A stretch of DNA of 64,000 bases from Rudanella lutea DSM 19387 (GCF_000383955.1 NZ_KB913013.1:291694-355693), one strand, 5' to 3'; numbered from the stretch's first letter, positions 34,366 to 44,669 are shown. Notes: generated by a model from the sequence alone, not told the origin. Numbers and translations are program-made.

Positions 34366-35349
34366 ATGAAATTCTTCGCTTTATTTTTCCTGTTAATGGG
34401 TAGTCTGATTGGGCCGGTTACATCCGACTCAAGTAAGGTAAAAGCGCAGGCTTCAGAGCCAGTTTCGCTGACTACCGCCGAAGGGCTCGTGCTCGAAGGG
34501 ACGCTGACCCTACCCGCTGGTAGCGCCGGCCCGGTACCGGTGGTGCTGCTGATTGCGGGCTCGGGCCCTACCGACCGAAATGGCAATAGCGGACCGGCCT
34601 TGCAATCCAACGCGTACAGGTTGCTGGCGGATAGCCTTGCCCAACGCGGGGTGGCAATGCTGCGGTACGACAAACGGTTTAGCGGTGCAAACGTCAAAAC
34701 GGCCTTGAAACTGATTAAACCCGAGGCTATTCTGTTTGATTCGTACGTGGCTGATGCCGTCGGTTTTGCCCGACTGCTACAGGCTGATAGCCGATTTAGC
34801 CGGGTGTACGTAGCCGGGCATAGCGAAGGGTCGCTGGTGGGTATGCTGGCCGCCCGTCAATTGGGGGCGGCTGGGTTTATTTCGCTGGCCGGGGCGGGCC
34901 GAAACATTGCCGATGTGCTCAAAGCGCAATTTGAAACAGCAGTACCGGCGGGTGATCGACCCGCTGCGGGCCTGATGCTCGACACCCTGCGGATGAACCG
35001 GCCGGTCAGTGTGGTGCCTATGTCGCTGCTCATGATGGGGTTTGGTCCGATGAACCAACCGTTTTTGCGGTCGTGGATGCAATACGACCCAGCCGTAGAG
35101 ATCACCCGGTACAAAGGGCCAGTGCTGATTATCCAGGGCGACCGCGATGTTCAGGTGGCTGTGAGCGAAGCCGAACGGCTGCGTGCGGCCCGTCCCGACG
35201 CCCGATACGAGCTGGTACCCGGCATGAGCCACATTTTGAAAGAGGGACCCACCGACCGGGCTGCCAACATCAAAACGTACAGCGAACCCAACCGCCCACT
35301 AATGCCGGGCCTGGCTCAGACAATAGTCTCGTTTGTTGGGAAAGAATAG
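34366..35349 (+). CDS. secreted alpha/beta hydrolase
   Basis: 327 residues with a signal peptide (FFLLMGSLIGPVTS). Catalytic elements: nucleophile Ser153 in AGHSEGS, oxyanion region LLIAGSGPTDRNGNSG, aspartate in IIQGDRDVQV and histidine in PGMSHILK. Similar to the YqiA/DUF1100-like periplasmic esterases of Bacteroidota. It follows sdpI-like by 22 bases, so it may be in that operon. The stop codon is directly followed by a heptamer hairpin. Confidence 0.88.
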   Translation: MKFFALFFLLMGSLIGPVTSDSSKVKAQASEPVSLTTAEGLVLEGTLTLPAGSAGPVPVVLLIAGSGPTDRNGNSGPALQSNAYRLLADSLAQRGVAMLRYDKRFSGANVKTALKLIKPEAILFDSYVADAVGFARLLQADSRFSRVYVAGHSEGSLVGMLAARQLGAAGFISLAGAGRNIADVLKAQFETAVPAGDRPAAGLMLDTLRMNRPVSVVPMSLLMMGFGPMNQPFLRSWMQYDPAVEITRYKGPVLIIQGDRDVQVAVSEAERLRAARPDARYELVPGMSHILKEGPTDRAANIKTYSEPNRPLMPGLAQTIVSFVGKE

Positions 35350-35497
35350 ATAATAGATAATGGATAATGTAGAATGAATAATGTAAAATGGATAATGAAC
35401 AATGTAGAATGGATAATTATTGAACCGGCTAAGAGTCAAGCTATCACAATTCTACATTATCCATTACACATTGCCCATTCTCCATTACCCATTATTT
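35349..35497. repeat. heptamer hairpin A4, longest copy
   Basis: The left side (35349-35418) is almost perfectly phased in heptamers of form NNNAATG: GATAATG, TAGAATG, AATAATG, TAAAATG, AACAATG. The right side (about 35451-35497) holds the complement with substitutions. It begins at one stop codon and ends three bases from the next, between two convergent genes, so it fills the whole junction. Confidence 0.9.
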
Positions 35498-35499
35498 AT

Positions 35500-36096
35500 T
35501 TAAAACAACTTCGGGCACCGGGCAGGGTTGCGGTATCGGCGCGCTTTGGGCGACCGCAGGGGCGGATTTGGGTTCGGAATGAACGCATACCCAATGGAAG
35601 GCTGCACCGCAAAGCCCCGGTCCTGAAACTGCCGGGTAGTGTACAAGCCCATGCTAAGCTCAATGGAGTGGTTATCGCCCAGAAAATAAGCCAGCCCCGT
35701 GCTCAAAAATGTGCCGCTCGAACGCTCACGCTCGGGTGGCCCTACACGGTCTTTTACGTAAGGGGTGCTCAGAAATAAATCGATAAATGGCTTCAGGCTT
35801 CCCCGTTCGCCAAACCCATTGGCCGAGTAAACCCGGTAGCCTACCCCAAACGCCTGATTCTGGTTAGTACCCTCCGCCCGACCATAAAACCAGAGAGCAA
35901 TGCTCGGCTTTTCGAGCATGAATACCCGGCCAAGCGACACACTCACGGGAGCGGCCATCGGGGCCTTAGGTTCGTTGCGAAAGGGTTGCCGCACGTTTTG
36001 TACACCACTGCCAATTCCTACCCCCCATCGGTCCTGCCCACGGGCAAGCGAAGCTGTAAAAACCAGAAATAGTACAAAACGATAAAAGCCAACCAT
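35500..36096 (-). CDS. putative outer-membrane beta-barrel protein
   Basis: 198 residues. Signal peptide (RFVLFLVFTASLARG) and alternating strands with glycine and aromatic residues (WGVGIGSGVQNVRQPF, IALWFYGRAEGT, SIELSMGLYTTRQF) suggest a small barrel of about eight strands. The C-terminal 20 residues are basic and proline-rich, unlike a typical barrel end. No family assigned. Confidence 0.65.
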   Translation of the reverse strand: MVGFYRFVLFLVFTASLARGQDRWGVGIGSGVQNVRQPFRNEPKAPMAAPVSVSLGRVFMLEKPSIALWFYGRAEGTNQNQAFGVGYRVYSANGFGERGSLKPFIDLFLSTPYVKDRVGPPERERSSGTFLSTGLAYFLGDNHSIELSMGLYTTRQFQDRGFAVQPSIGYAFIPNPNPPLRSPKARRYRNPARCPKLF

Positions 36097-36215
36097 AACG
36101 TAGTGAGTAACTCCGGAACAACCGGATATATGACTAACGTTAAGTTGGCTTATTTGTCCATAGAACTACCCGATTTTTGAGCAAATGACCCATTTTTTGG
36201 CCTGAGCTCATAAAC

Positions 36216-37028
36216 CTAGGCCGCTTGCTGGCTAAATACGCCGGGCGTAAGCCGAAATGTGGTGAGCGGTGCCGGGTTCAGGTAGGATGAATAGTCGTTA
36301 GGGCGCGAAAATAACTCCTTATACAACAACACCCGGTACAAATAATAGCGAGTCTCGCGGGGGAGCTTCATCTTGTAATAATCTAAATTAGGCTGTCGTT
36401 TCAACTGACTTTTAATATAGCCCGGCCCTACATTGTAGGCAGCCGCTACGAGCGACCACGACCCCAGCTGATCGTACAGCTTACGGAGGTACCGGCAAGC
36501 GGCCTCGGTTGCCTTCCTAACATGAAACCGCTCATCGTTTTTACCGCCAACTTTCAGGCCAAGCTCACGGGCTGTAGCGGGCATCAGTTGCCAGTATCCA
36601 CCGGCCCCTTTCGGCGATACCGCCTTGGGGTTCAGACCACTTTCGGCTAAGGGTACATACCGGAAATCGGGCGGAATATCGTACTTATCCAATATCTCAT
36701 CAACGATCGGGAACACCGAATCGGCTCGTCGGCGGAGGTCGCTTATTTGCCTGGATTGGGGGCGAAACGTTGTGAATACGTGCTTCCAGCGGCTGATAAC
36801 CACCTCCTGATCGAGGGGCATATCTTCTCCGCAAAAGTTTACATCCAGCAGAGGCAGTTCGGCCTCAGCGGGAGCCGTCATCAGCGTGTTCATGTCCGTT
36901 GACAGAACAACCGGCTGACTGTGATTGATCAATTTTGGCGCTACAGAAAGAGGATTGATTTTTACCGCAGCCATCACGGCTGGACGAACAAGCGCAAAGA
37001 AAAAGGAGATTCCAACTCGTTTGAGCAA
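36216..37028 (-). CDS. lytic transglycosylase, MltD/Slt-like
   Basis: 270 residues. Hydrophobic N-terminus, then a linker and an SLT domain: FRYVPLAESGLNPKAVSPKG with the catalytic glutamate, GGYWQLMPATARELGL, and AAAYNVGPGYI. Cleaves peptidoglycan with anhydromuramic acid formation. LysM repeats found in MltD are absent. Monocistronic; the 262 bases upstream to 37291 are AT-rich with nothing I can support. Confidence 0.88.
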   Translation of the reverse strand: MLKRVGISFFFALVRPAVMAAVKINPLSVAPKLINHSQPVVLSTDMNTLMTAPAEAELPLLDVNFCGEDMPLDQEVVISRWKHVFTTFRPQSRQISDLRRRADSVFPIVDEILDKYDIPPDFRYVPLAESGLNPKAVSPKGAGGYWQLMPATARELGLKVGGKNDERFHVRKATEAACRYLRKLYDQLGSWSLVAAAYNVGPGYIKSQLKRQPNLDYYKMKLPRETRYYLYRVLLYKELFSRPNDYSSYLNPAPLTTFRLTPGVFSQQAA

Positions 37029-37291
37029 AACATAAAACTACTTGGTGATAGAGAAGTAACGCTGGCGCGTAACGGATTAGTTTATTGATTATGAATCGAT
37101 TGTAAGTAGATACTTTATATGAAAGAAGGCTATGTTTAAATAATCTATCCTTTTAATAGATAAAACAGTCGCCCTCAGTCAGATAGAGATTAAAAACCTT
37201 CTGGACCGTGCGGACGAAAAAAATGTTAAAAAATGCTAAAACTAAAATGGTTGATCCGGTAACCGTCTGATATATTGGTGGTTGAGGATAG

Positions 37292-37933
37292 TTAGTTCAT
37301 TGAATAGTGCAATAAAAAGGCAACCAGCCGCTCGAAGTTAAGTTGCTCATAGGGGTTGCGGGTTTGCACGTTCAATTGATGACGGTACCGGTCGATGAGC
37401 CCGTCGAAATGGGGGTTGTTCGTGAGTCGGGCAGCAATAATCGCTTTGTAGCAACGGTGGGTCTGGTTGTACACATACCGGCTCGGTTGCCCCGGCGATT
37501 CGTTGAGCAGCGTGTCGATACCACTAAGGCTCTCGGCCGATTGCAGAAACGAAAAACCCGACTCAGTCATGAAGGCCTCGATTGTACGGCAGGTGTCGGC
37601 CAGTTGGGCGTCGGAGGCAATTTTGTACCGGAAATACGGGAGCCCCTGCAACTTTCCAATCGACAAAATAAGGGTGTTTGCATCGGGCCGGAAATCGGGG
37701 AGGTTGTTTAAAAATTGTTGCCCGATTTGCTCAATCTGTTCATTTCGAGTGCCCAGGTTTACTTCCAGCCAGGTTTCGTCGCCATAAAAAGCGGGCGACA
37801 GAATAACATTTTGAAAGCCGGTTGCCGTAGTTTTGCGGTATTGTTTTTTCTCTGCCATCAGGGTAAACCCCTGAGCGGTGAAGAAGGGCGATAGGTGCCG
37901 GTATAAGTCTATTTCGAAGGGTGTCAGGATCAT
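37292..37933 (-). CDS. conserved hypothetical protein
   Basis: 213 residues, soluble, no signal peptide. Begins MILTPFEIDLYRHLSPFFTAQGF and contains WLEVNLGTRNEQIEQIGQQF, reminiscent of DUF4304-like proteins, although I cannot confirm the family. Divergent from the TonB receptor at 38022. Confidence 0.6.
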   Translation of the reverse strand: MILTPFEIDLYRHLSPFFTAQGFTLMAEKKQYRKTTATGFQNVILSPAFYGDETWLEVNLGTRNEQIEQIGQQFLNNLPDFRPDANTLILSIGKLQGLPYFRYKIASDAQLADTCRTIEAFMTESGFSFLQSAESLSGIDTLLNESPGQPSRYVYNQTHRCYKAIIAARLTNNPHFDGLIDRYRHQLNVQTRNPYEQLNFERLVAFLLHYSMN

Positions 37934-38021
37934 TGCGTTACCAGCCTGACCGGGTAGCGGTTAGCTGCCTACTTAACGACGAACCGGCTAATATGTTTAG
38001 GAATGCCTAACCCACCGTTGT

Positions 38022-40430
38022 ATGTCTTTTTTTTACCGATTCGTTTGCCTTTGTCTACTGACTTCTGCGGCCTCTGCACAGGTTAATTACTCAGCTGCTC
38101 CTGCTTCTTCACAAATTATCCGGGGCACGGTTTTCGATGCCGATACCGACAAGCCTCTGCCCAACGCGACGCTCCAACTCGAAGATGCGTTGCAGGTGTA
38201 CGGTGCTACTGCCGACCGCAACGGGGCGTTTTCGTTTGGTCGCGTGCCGGTAGGCCGCTATCAGCTGGTGGCCCGCTTCCTGGGCTACGAAACCCAGGTA
38301 ATCACTGAAATCCTGCTCGAATCGGGTAAGGAACAGGTTATCGACGTACAGCTGCGGGCCGGAGCCGAGACCCTCGTCGAAACGGTTGTGAAAGGCCGCC
38401 GTCCCGACAATGTTCTGGGCAGTGTGCAGACCATTACGCCGGAGCAGGTGTTGCGGTTTCCGGCTACGTACCTCGACCCGGCCCGGCTCGCAACGGCTTA
38501 TGCCGGGGTCATCAATACCAACGATCAGGCCAATAACCTGTCGGTGCGGGGTAATGCCCCAAGCGGGTTGGTCTGGCGGCTCGAAGGGGTCGAAATTGTG
38601 AATCCGAATCATCTGAGCAACGCCGGCACAATTGGCGACCGCCCCCTGCCATCGGGTGGCGGGGTGAACCTGCTCAGTGCGCAGTTGCTCAACTCAACCC
38701 GGTTTCTGTCGGGTGCCTTCACGCCCGAGTACGGCAACGCGCTGGGGGGGATTATGGACATGCGATTCCGGGAAGGTAACAATCAGAAACACGAGTACAC
38801 CGCACAGGTGGGTGTTATTGGCCTCGATATGGCCGCTGAGGGTCCGTTGAACCGACGCACGGGTGCTTCTTACCTTGTCAATCTCCGGTACTCCTTTACA
38901 GGCTTACTGGGGCTTATGGGTGTTTCATTTGGCGGAGAAGACATCCGATTCGGCGATTTGTCGGTGAACCTCGCCCTACCTACCCGCCGGGGTAAGCTCA
39001 CCCTGTTCGGTGTGATGGGCAAAAGCAGTAACGATTTCACGGCCAAGGCCGATTCGCTCCGTGAGGAAGATAAAGATCGGTTCTCGATCCGTTTCGATTC
39101 ATGGATGAGCGCGGGTGGCCTTACCTACACGCAGATGCTGGGCGGGCGTTGGCAATGGCGATTGTCGGCCGTAGCCTCGGCCAATAAGAACGACCGCGAT
39201 CAGTCCCCCGGTTCATTAACGGGCACCCTGCCTGTAGGCAACCCCTTTCAGTACGACCGCAGCACCAATGCCCGCGCTACGCTCCACAACCAGTTTAACT
39301 ACCGCCTGCGCGACGATCGGCGGCTCCAACTAGGTCTTTATCTGACGCGCTGGTATGGGTCGGTGGGTGTCTGGCGCGACCGGGCTCCGCTGGGCTTCCC
39401 CCGGTCGGGTCGGGTGCAGGAAGGCATCCTGTGGTCGTGGCTTGTGCAGCCCTACGCCAACTATATCTGGACGCCCTCCGAAAAACTGACCCTCAACGTA
39501 GGGGTACACGGTAATCTGTTCACAGTCAACAAAAAGAGTGTTGCTCTGGAACCCCGTGCTTCGGTGCGCTGGCAACCCGTTGAGCGGCATGCGTTTACGC
39601 TCGCTTACGGACTGCATAGTCAGACTCAGCAGCCGGTGACGTATCTGACAGAAGCCCTGCGGGGAAGTGGCGAGTCGTTTCGGAATCTGGGCGTGGGGCT
39701 GACCCGGTCGCATCATCTGGTGTTGGGGCACACGTTCCAGATCGACGAATCGTCGTCGGTGCGGACCGAAGCATATTACCAAAGTCTGTTCAACGTGCCC
39801 GTTTCGAGCCGGTTGGTGGGCGGGGTGCCCGTTGGGTATTCGGTACTTAATCTGATTGATATCAACGAATTGGCCGAACGCCCTGAGCCGTTGGTGAACA
39901 AGGGTAAAGGCCGTAATGCGGGTCTCGAATTGACGTACCAGAAATTGCTCGTGAAGAATTACTACCTGCTTGTGAGTGGCTCACTGTACGATTCACGGTA
40001 CCAGGCACTGGATGGTGTTTGGCGCGATACTCGCTTCAATGGTCGGCACGCCATCAATCTGACCGGGGGCAAGGAGTACGTGACTCAACGCAATACGTAC
40101 ACCCGCATTTGGGGTTTCAACGGACGGGTAACGCAATTAGGTGGTTTCCGCGATCGGCCCATCAAGGTTGAGGCTTCTCGGCAGGCGGGGGCTACCGTCT
40201 ACGCCGGATCTGATTTTAGTGTGCAGCTGCCCGATTACTTCCGCGCCGATTTGCGGGTGTACTGGAAAAAGAATCGGGCCCGGTACAGCCGCACCCTTTC
40301 GCTCGACCTGATGAACGTAACCGGGGCTAAAAACCGGGCGTACAGTTACTACGATGCCGTTCAGCGCAAAGTAGTCGAGAAGTTTCAGCTTGGTTTGCTG
40401 CCTATCCTGAATTACCGCTGGGAGTTTTGA
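38022..40430 (+). CDS. TonB-dependent receptor with carboxypeptidase-like N-domain
   Basis: 802 residues. Signal peptide (FVCLCLLTSAASAQ), then a CarboxypepD_reg domain (IIRGTVFDADTDKPLPNATLQLEDA, FSFGRVPVGRYQLVARFLGYETQ), a plug with NNLSVRGNAPSGLVWRLEGV and GGIMDMRFREG, and a large barrel ending in phenylalanine. No SusD partner is adjacent, so it is not a classical Sus pair. The substrate is unknown; proximity to the GH106/GH105 genes is suggestive only, since they are convergent. Confidence 0.85.
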   Translation: MSFFYRFVCLCLLTSAASAQVNYSAAPASSQIIRGTVFDADTDKPLPNATLQLEDALQVYGATADRNGAFSFGRVPVGRYQLVARFLGYETQVITEILLESGKEQVIDVQLRAGAETLVETVVKGRRPDNVLGSVQTITPEQVLRFPATYLDPARLATAYAGVINTNDQANNLSVRGNAPSGLVWRLEGVEIVNPNHLSNAGTIGDRPLPSGGGVNLLSAQLLNSTRFLSGAFTPEYGNALGGIMDMRFREGNNQKHEYTAQVGVIGLDMAAEGPLNRRTGASYLVNLRYSFTGLLGLMGVSFGGEDIRFGDLSVNLALPTRRGKLTLFGVMGKSSNDFTAKADSLREEDKDRFSIRFDSWMSAGGLTYTQMLGGRWQWRLSAVASANKNDRDQSPGSLTGTLPVGNPFQYDRSTNARATLHNQFNYRLRDDRRLQLGLYLTRWYGSVGVWRDRAPLGFPRSGRVQEGILWSWLVQPYANYIWTPSEKLTLNVGVHGNLFTVNKKSVALEPRASVRWQPVERHAFTLAYGLHSQTQQPVTYLTEALRGSGESFRNLGVGLTRSHHLVLGHTFQIDESSSVRTEAYYQSLFNVPVSSRLVGGVPVGYSVLNLIDINELAERPEPLVNKGKGRNAGLELTYQKLLVKNYYLLVSGSLYDSRYQALDGVWRDTRFNGRHAINLTGGKEYVTQRNTYTRIWGFNGRVTQLGGFRDRPIKVEASRQAGATVYAGSDFSVQLPDYFRADLRVYWKKNRARYSRTLSLDLMNVTGAKNRAYSYYDAVQRKVVEKFQLGLLPILNYRWEF

Positions 40431-40454
40431 TAAAACGCGAACGCTGAGATTTTT

Positions 40455-40613
40455 GCCCCGAAGGAGCGTAACTGCGGACATGGTTACGCCCCTTCGGGAC
40501 TTTGCCAGTGAATTTGTTTCCGGGCTGGCTGCCGATGTTACGCCCCTAATGGAGCATCAAAACGGGGTGTTGAGTCACAAACAACCAGACCTCAATCTGG
40601 GGTGACTCATGTT
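40455..40613. repeat. family C palindromic element C2
   Basis: An 18-bp stem (40455-40472 with 40483-40500) with the GCCCCGAAGGAGCGTAAC core of C1, and a second hairpin made of GAGTCA/TGACTC and CCAGA/TCTGG between 40571 and 40609, ending in the ACATGAGTCA motif also present at the end of C1. Between convergent genes. Confidence 0.8.
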
Positions 40614-40644
40614 TTTTGTTGCCCGCGAATTATGGGAAATGGAT

Positions 40645-43233
40645 TTACCTCGAGCCCTCAACCGGTGTTTGGGCGAGTAGCCTGACTGGCCCCAACAAGC
40701 CCGAAGGCTGAGCCTCCCAGCGCGTAGCATCGAAGGGCCGATACTGAATATCGACAATGTTGATGTCGTAAAATTTCTTCCAGCCGGGTGGTTGGTTGCC
40801 CGGATGCTGCTTGTCGAACAGCCGCATGTAATTGGCCGACAGGTTGGTAACGGCTACTTCCAGCGTATTCCCCCTTGATTTGAGCCGGTTTGCCTGAATG
40901 CTGAGCCGAAACGGCAGACACCAGGCGGTGCCCAGTGGTTGCCCGTTGAGCCGTACCTCGGCTACCTCCCGCACATCGCCCAGGTCGAGTTCGTAGATAG
41001 TGTTAGTTGCGGCCCCGGTCGGTAAATCGAAGGTGGTTTGGTACAGGCCCGTACCCCAAAAATATCCTGCCGAGTCGGTGGTGCTTGTCCAGGAAACGAG
41101 CTTTGGCAACGTAGCCGACCCGCTTAGCGACGGCCGACCCGCTCCGAACCGAAACTGCCAGGGGGTAGCTAGCTCAAGCACAGCCGCACCGTCGGCCCGC
41201 ACGGCTGTGGCCGATTGCCGGGTAACCGCCCGGCCGGGCGAAATCTCCAGAAAACACGATTGACCCGGTTCAAGGGCCAGAAACAGTTCGGCCTGCCCCG
41301 CACGGCCTGCCCGCACTGCTACCGGTTCGGTTTGGTCGGTGAGCGGGTTGTACCGCCGAACCGAGCCGGTGACTGCGGGCGTTATCCAGCCGGGCCGGAA
41401 GGTATTGCCGAGGTTCGTAATGAAATACAAAACGGTGCCATCAGCCCGCCGTTTGCGTAAAAATGACAGTCCCTGTTCGGCCCAGCTTTCGGCCCGGACA
41501 CCCTGTTGGCGCAACGTTTGGAACACATCATTACTCACCCGTACAGAAGGTAGCTTGCTCACTTGTGCGCCCAACTGTCTTACCTCGGCCGACCGTTTGT
41601 CGTGCTCAAAAAAGCCCGATGCTGTAGTTGGTACAGCCCCCTCAAACACAATGCGAGCCCCTTGTCGGGCCAGATTGGCCAGTTGCCGAAGCGTGCTCTC
41701 AGGGAAGTAGGTGGTACGTGGAATCACAATGGCCTGGTACGTGGTGCCAGCCGGTGTCCGAACGCCATCAGGGCTTACCGTTAACTGCTTGAGCCATTCG
41801 TCGGAGATGAAATCATAGGCAAATCCCCGCCGAAGCAATTGCTCACCCAGCTGCCCAACGGCCTGAGGCAGGAGCCAGCGTTCAACGTGGTGAACCTCCA
41901 GCTGATGGATGCCCCCGCCCGACCGCGCCCGCGTAGCCCACAGGTCATGAATGGGGAAATAAACGAGCACATCAGGGTCGGGTTTGCTTGCTTGCAGGCG
42001 TGACTGACACCGCTCTACGTACCTGTTGAGTTGAGGGAGGTGGGGCCAGAAATGCGACTGCGGACCATAATGGGTAGAGGCATAAAACAGCCAGCCCGGC
42101 CAGGGTTCAGACGGGGGCGAGTAGGGGATACCGTGGTAAAAAACGTGGTTGATACCCGATGCAAACAGCTCGTCGATCTGCGGTTTGAGCTGCGAGAGCG
42201 AAACCTGAAAATGGTTGGCAAGCCAGGTGCCCGTTTCGGAACTGACCAGCTTTTTGCCCGCCAGATGCGCGGCCGACGAGGCCAGTTTCATGGCCAGCGG
42301 GTTAGGTGTCCCAAATCGATCTACTTCGTAATTCGCATCGACCCGGAGCCCCGGAATCGGGAACCGGCTTGACCCAAACGATTCAGTTTCGGGAATGTCG
42401 GCCAGGGTGTAGAGGTCGATCAGGTTGCCCGGCGAACCGTGGGCCTGATGCCGGGTGAGGTATTTTTGCCGACGGGCCCAATCGGTCCATTGGCGGGTAA
42501 AGCCGTCGTGCAGCAGTTCGGAAAGCGTCTGATGGTAATCCTGATGCACCCGAATACCGGCATCAGTCCCGGTGGTGTCCAGAAAAGCAGCCAGCTGACT
42601 CTGCAAGTCGTACCCGCGCCGTTTCTGGAACTGCGCCAGAAAATCGTCGGACCAGTTAGCGCCAAATACCTCGTACGAGTCGTTGTAAACAGCCCGGGGC
42701 CGCTGCGGCAGGTTGTTCAGCGTCGAGTCGAAACGGACCAGATACGCGTCGATAGCGGCCCGGCTGAAATAATCGATTACGGGTCCGGCTCCGCCCGGTG
42801 CGGGTCGTTTCACCTGTTGGCGGGTGGGCACGGCGGTCAGTTTCCCGTCGATTAGTTTCCAGGCTTTGGCTGCGTGGGCCTCCGAAACGCCCGGCCCGCC
42901 AAAGGGCCAACCGGTGCCGGTGGTCAGGTCGACGCCCAGCCCCAGCCGTTTTCCTTCGCGAACGGTATGGGCAAATACGTCGAGCCAGCGTTTGCTCAAA
43001 AACGGAATAAACGCCGACTCGGCTCCTTTCACGCCGTAAATCGGAATGATATGTACACCGCCCAGGCCCGCTTTGGCAAACTGTTCGAGCTGACCCGTAA
43101 TGTCTTTCTCGTTGGCCGCGCTACCCAGCCACCACCAGTACGTCCAAGGTTTGGCGGTTTGCCCCGGTGCCGGGCCAGGTTGGGCAAAGGCAAGCGTAGA
43201 ACTCAACAGGCAAAACAGTAGAAACCGGGTCAT
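40645..43233 (-). CDS. GH106-like alpha-L-rhamnosidase
   Basis: 862 residues with a signal peptide (FLLFCLLSSTLAFAQ). N-terminal PWTYWWWLGSAANEKDITGQL, GLGGVHIIPIYG and VDLTTGTGWPFGGP match glycoside hydrolase family 106 (glycosyl hydrolase with TIM barrel); ETGTWLANHF and FYHGIPYSPP follow. The C-terminal 150 residues are a galactose-binding-like sandwich (YELDLGDVREVAEVRLNG). Likely removes terminal rhamnose from rhamnogalacturonan, outside the cytoplasm. Next to a GH105 gene. Confidence 0.9.
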   Translation of the reverse strand: MTRFLLFCLLSSTLAFAQPGPAPGQTAKPWTYWWWLGSAANEKDITGQLEQFAKAGLGGVHIIPIYGVKGAESAFIPFLSKRWLDVFAHTVREGKRLGLGVDLTTGTGWPFGGPGVSEAHAAKAWKLIDGKLTAVPTRQQVKRPAPGGAGPVIDYFSRAAIDAYLVRFDSTLNNLPQRPRAVYNDSYEVFGANWSDDFLAQFQKRRGYDLQSQLAAFLDTTGTDAGIRVHQDYHQTLSELLHDGFTRQWTDWARRQKYLTRHQAHGSPGNLIDLYTLADIPETESFGSSRFPIPGLRVDANYEVDRFGTPNPLAMKLASSAAHLAGKKLVSSETGTWLANHFQVSLSQLKPQIDELFASGINHVFYHGIPYSPPSEPWPGWLFYASTHYGPQSHFWPHLPQLNRYVERCQSRLQASKPDPDVLVYFPIHDLWATRARSGGGIHQLEVHHVERWLLPQAVGQLGEQLLRRGFAYDFISDEWLKQLTVSPDGVRTPAGTTYQAIVIPRTTYFPESTLRQLANLARQGARIVFEGAVPTTASGFFEHDKRSAEVRQLGAQVSKLPSVRVSNDVFQTLRQQGVRAESWAEQGLSFLRKRRADGTVLYFITNLGNTFRPGWITPAVTGSVRRYNPLTDQTEPVAVRAGRAGQAELFLALEPGQSCFLEISPGRAVTRQSATAVRADGAAVLELATPWQFRFGAGRPSLSGSATLPKLVSWTSTTDSAGYFWGTGLYQTTFDLPTGAATNTIYELDLGDVREVAEVRLNGQPLGTAWCLPFRLSIQANRLKSRGNTLEVAVTNLSANYMRLFDKQHPGNQPPGWKKFYDINIVDIQYRPFDATRWEAQPSGLLGPVRLLAQTPVEGSR

Positions 43234-43269
43234 AGTGGTGAGTTTGTAGTTTTTGGTTTACGGTTTTAT

Positions 43270-43480
43270 GGTTACGTGAATGGACAATGAATAATGTACA
43301 GTGTAGAATAGACAATCAAGCGATTGATTTGGCCAATCGATGACAATTGAACGCGGATTACGCGGATTACGCGGATCGAGCCGATATGCGCCGATTACCA
43401 ATCCGCAAAAATTAGCTTAATCCGTTTCATCTGCGTGCCAATTCGTTTGTACTGTACATTATCCATTGATTTTGACTCAG
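43270..43480. repeat. heptamer hairpin A5 with a nested palindrome
   Basis: Outer arms 43285-43302 and 43451-43468 pair over 18 bp and read as heptamers GACAATG, AATAATG, TACAGTG. The loop of about 150 bases contains tandem CGCGGATTA units (from 43353) and a partial complement, forming a second imperfect palindrome. Fills most of the 293-base gap between the two codirectional glycosidase genes. Confidence 0.8.
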
Positions 43481-43526
43481 TACGTATTGGTGTTATGTTC
43501 TCCCTTTCTCCTTTCCTCCTTTTTCC

Positions 43527-44669
43527 CTATTTCCCCTTATACAACTCCGTGCCGGCCAGCAGGAAGCAGCCTAAGCCATAATCTTCAAAATCGGGCATGC
43601 TGGTGTACGTAACGGGCTGCCCATCTTTAGGTTCTTTGCCCGTACCCTGCACGTAGCCCAGAAAACCTGTTGGGTGCACGCAGGTATTGGTCATGGCGTT
43701 CCAGGCTTTGACCGCTGCGGGTCCGTAGGTTTTGCGGTTCAGCAAGCCGTGATTGATGCCCCAGGCCATGCCATACACAAACAGGGACGTGCCCGTCAGT
43801 TCGGGGCCACCAAAGTGGGTAGGGTCGTGCAGACTTACGTTCCAGAACCCGTCGGGCCGTTGGAGCGGCAGCAGGGCCCCCATCATGTCGAGATACATTT
43901 TCTCGTATTCGGCGCGGTGCGGAGCGTTTTTGGGCATGATGTCGAGCACCCGTACCAGCGCAGCTACAATCCAGCCATTCCCCCGCGACCAGTAGCAGTC
44001 TTGTCCGTTGGGTTCGGTGTAGGGCGGTACAAAGTCTTTATCGCGCCACCAGAGCCGGTCGGCGGGATTGTACAGACCCTTGCCCCCATGTACGTCGCGG
44101 GTGAATCGGTACATATCGTACATTTTCTCAAAATAACGGGGCTCATTGTAGAGCACTCCCATCTTGGCGAAAATCGGCATGGCCATCTGGAGCGCGTCGA
44201 TCCAGTCCCAATCGTCGGCTTTGTCGGCTTTGAGCATGTTATCGATGCTCGACTTGATAGCTTCGATGCGCTCGGGATGTTTACGGCCGTCGAGTTCGTA
44301 GAGGTCGAGATAGGTTTGGCCGCAGCACTGATCGTCGGCGTTGCGGGTCAGCGGACCGCTGCGCATACCCCATTTGTGTTTGGTGCCCCACTCAATGGCG
44401 TAGTCGTAGTAACGTTTTTGGCGGTCGACACCGTAAAGGGCCATCAACCCTTCGTAATACACGGCGCGGGTCCAGATATTGCTCGGCCTGACCTTATTCG
44501 TAACGGTTTCTTTTCCCGCGTCGGGCCATTTGGCCATGAAATAATCGTTGGCGAGGGTCATGGTCGCCAGCAACGTCTTTTTGGAGGGCATGGGCTGGCT
44601 CCGGGCGTTGGTGGCCAGCAACAGGAGGCCGGCCAGAAGCCGAACGGTCCAGAAATAACTACAAGACAT
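43527..44669 (-). CDS. GH105-like unsaturated rhamnogalacturonyl hydrolase
   Basis: 380 residues with a signal peptide (LAGLLLLATNARSQ). (alpha/alpha)6 barrel features of GH88/GH105: NIWTRAVYYEGLMALYG, RNADDQCCGQTYLDLY with a catalytic-type aspartate, and YWSRGNGWIVAALVRVLD. Cleaves the unsaturated uronic residue left by rhamnogalacturonan lyases. With the GH106 gene it suggests rhamnogalacturonan-I side-chain or backbone degradation; no lyase or SusCD genes are in the window. Confidence 0.9.
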   Translation of the reverse strand: MSCSYFWTVRLLAGLLLLATNARSQPMPSKKTLLATMTLANDYFMAKWPDAGKETVTNKVRPSNIWTRAVYYEGLMALYGVDRQKRYYDYAIEWGTKHKWGMRSGPLTRNADDQCCGQTYLDLYELDGRKHPERIEAIKSSIDNMLKADKADDWDWIDALQMAMPIFAKMGVLYNEPRYFEKMYDMYRFTRDVHGGKGLYNPADRLWWRDKDFVPPYTEPNGQDCYWSRGNGWIVAALVRVLDIMPKNAPHRAEYEKMYLDMMGALLPLQRPDGFWNVSLHDPTHFGGPELTGTSLFVYGMAWGINHGLLNRKTYGPAAVKAWNAMTNTCVHPTGFLGYVQGTGKEPKDGQPVTYTSMPDFEDYGLGCFLLAGTELYKGK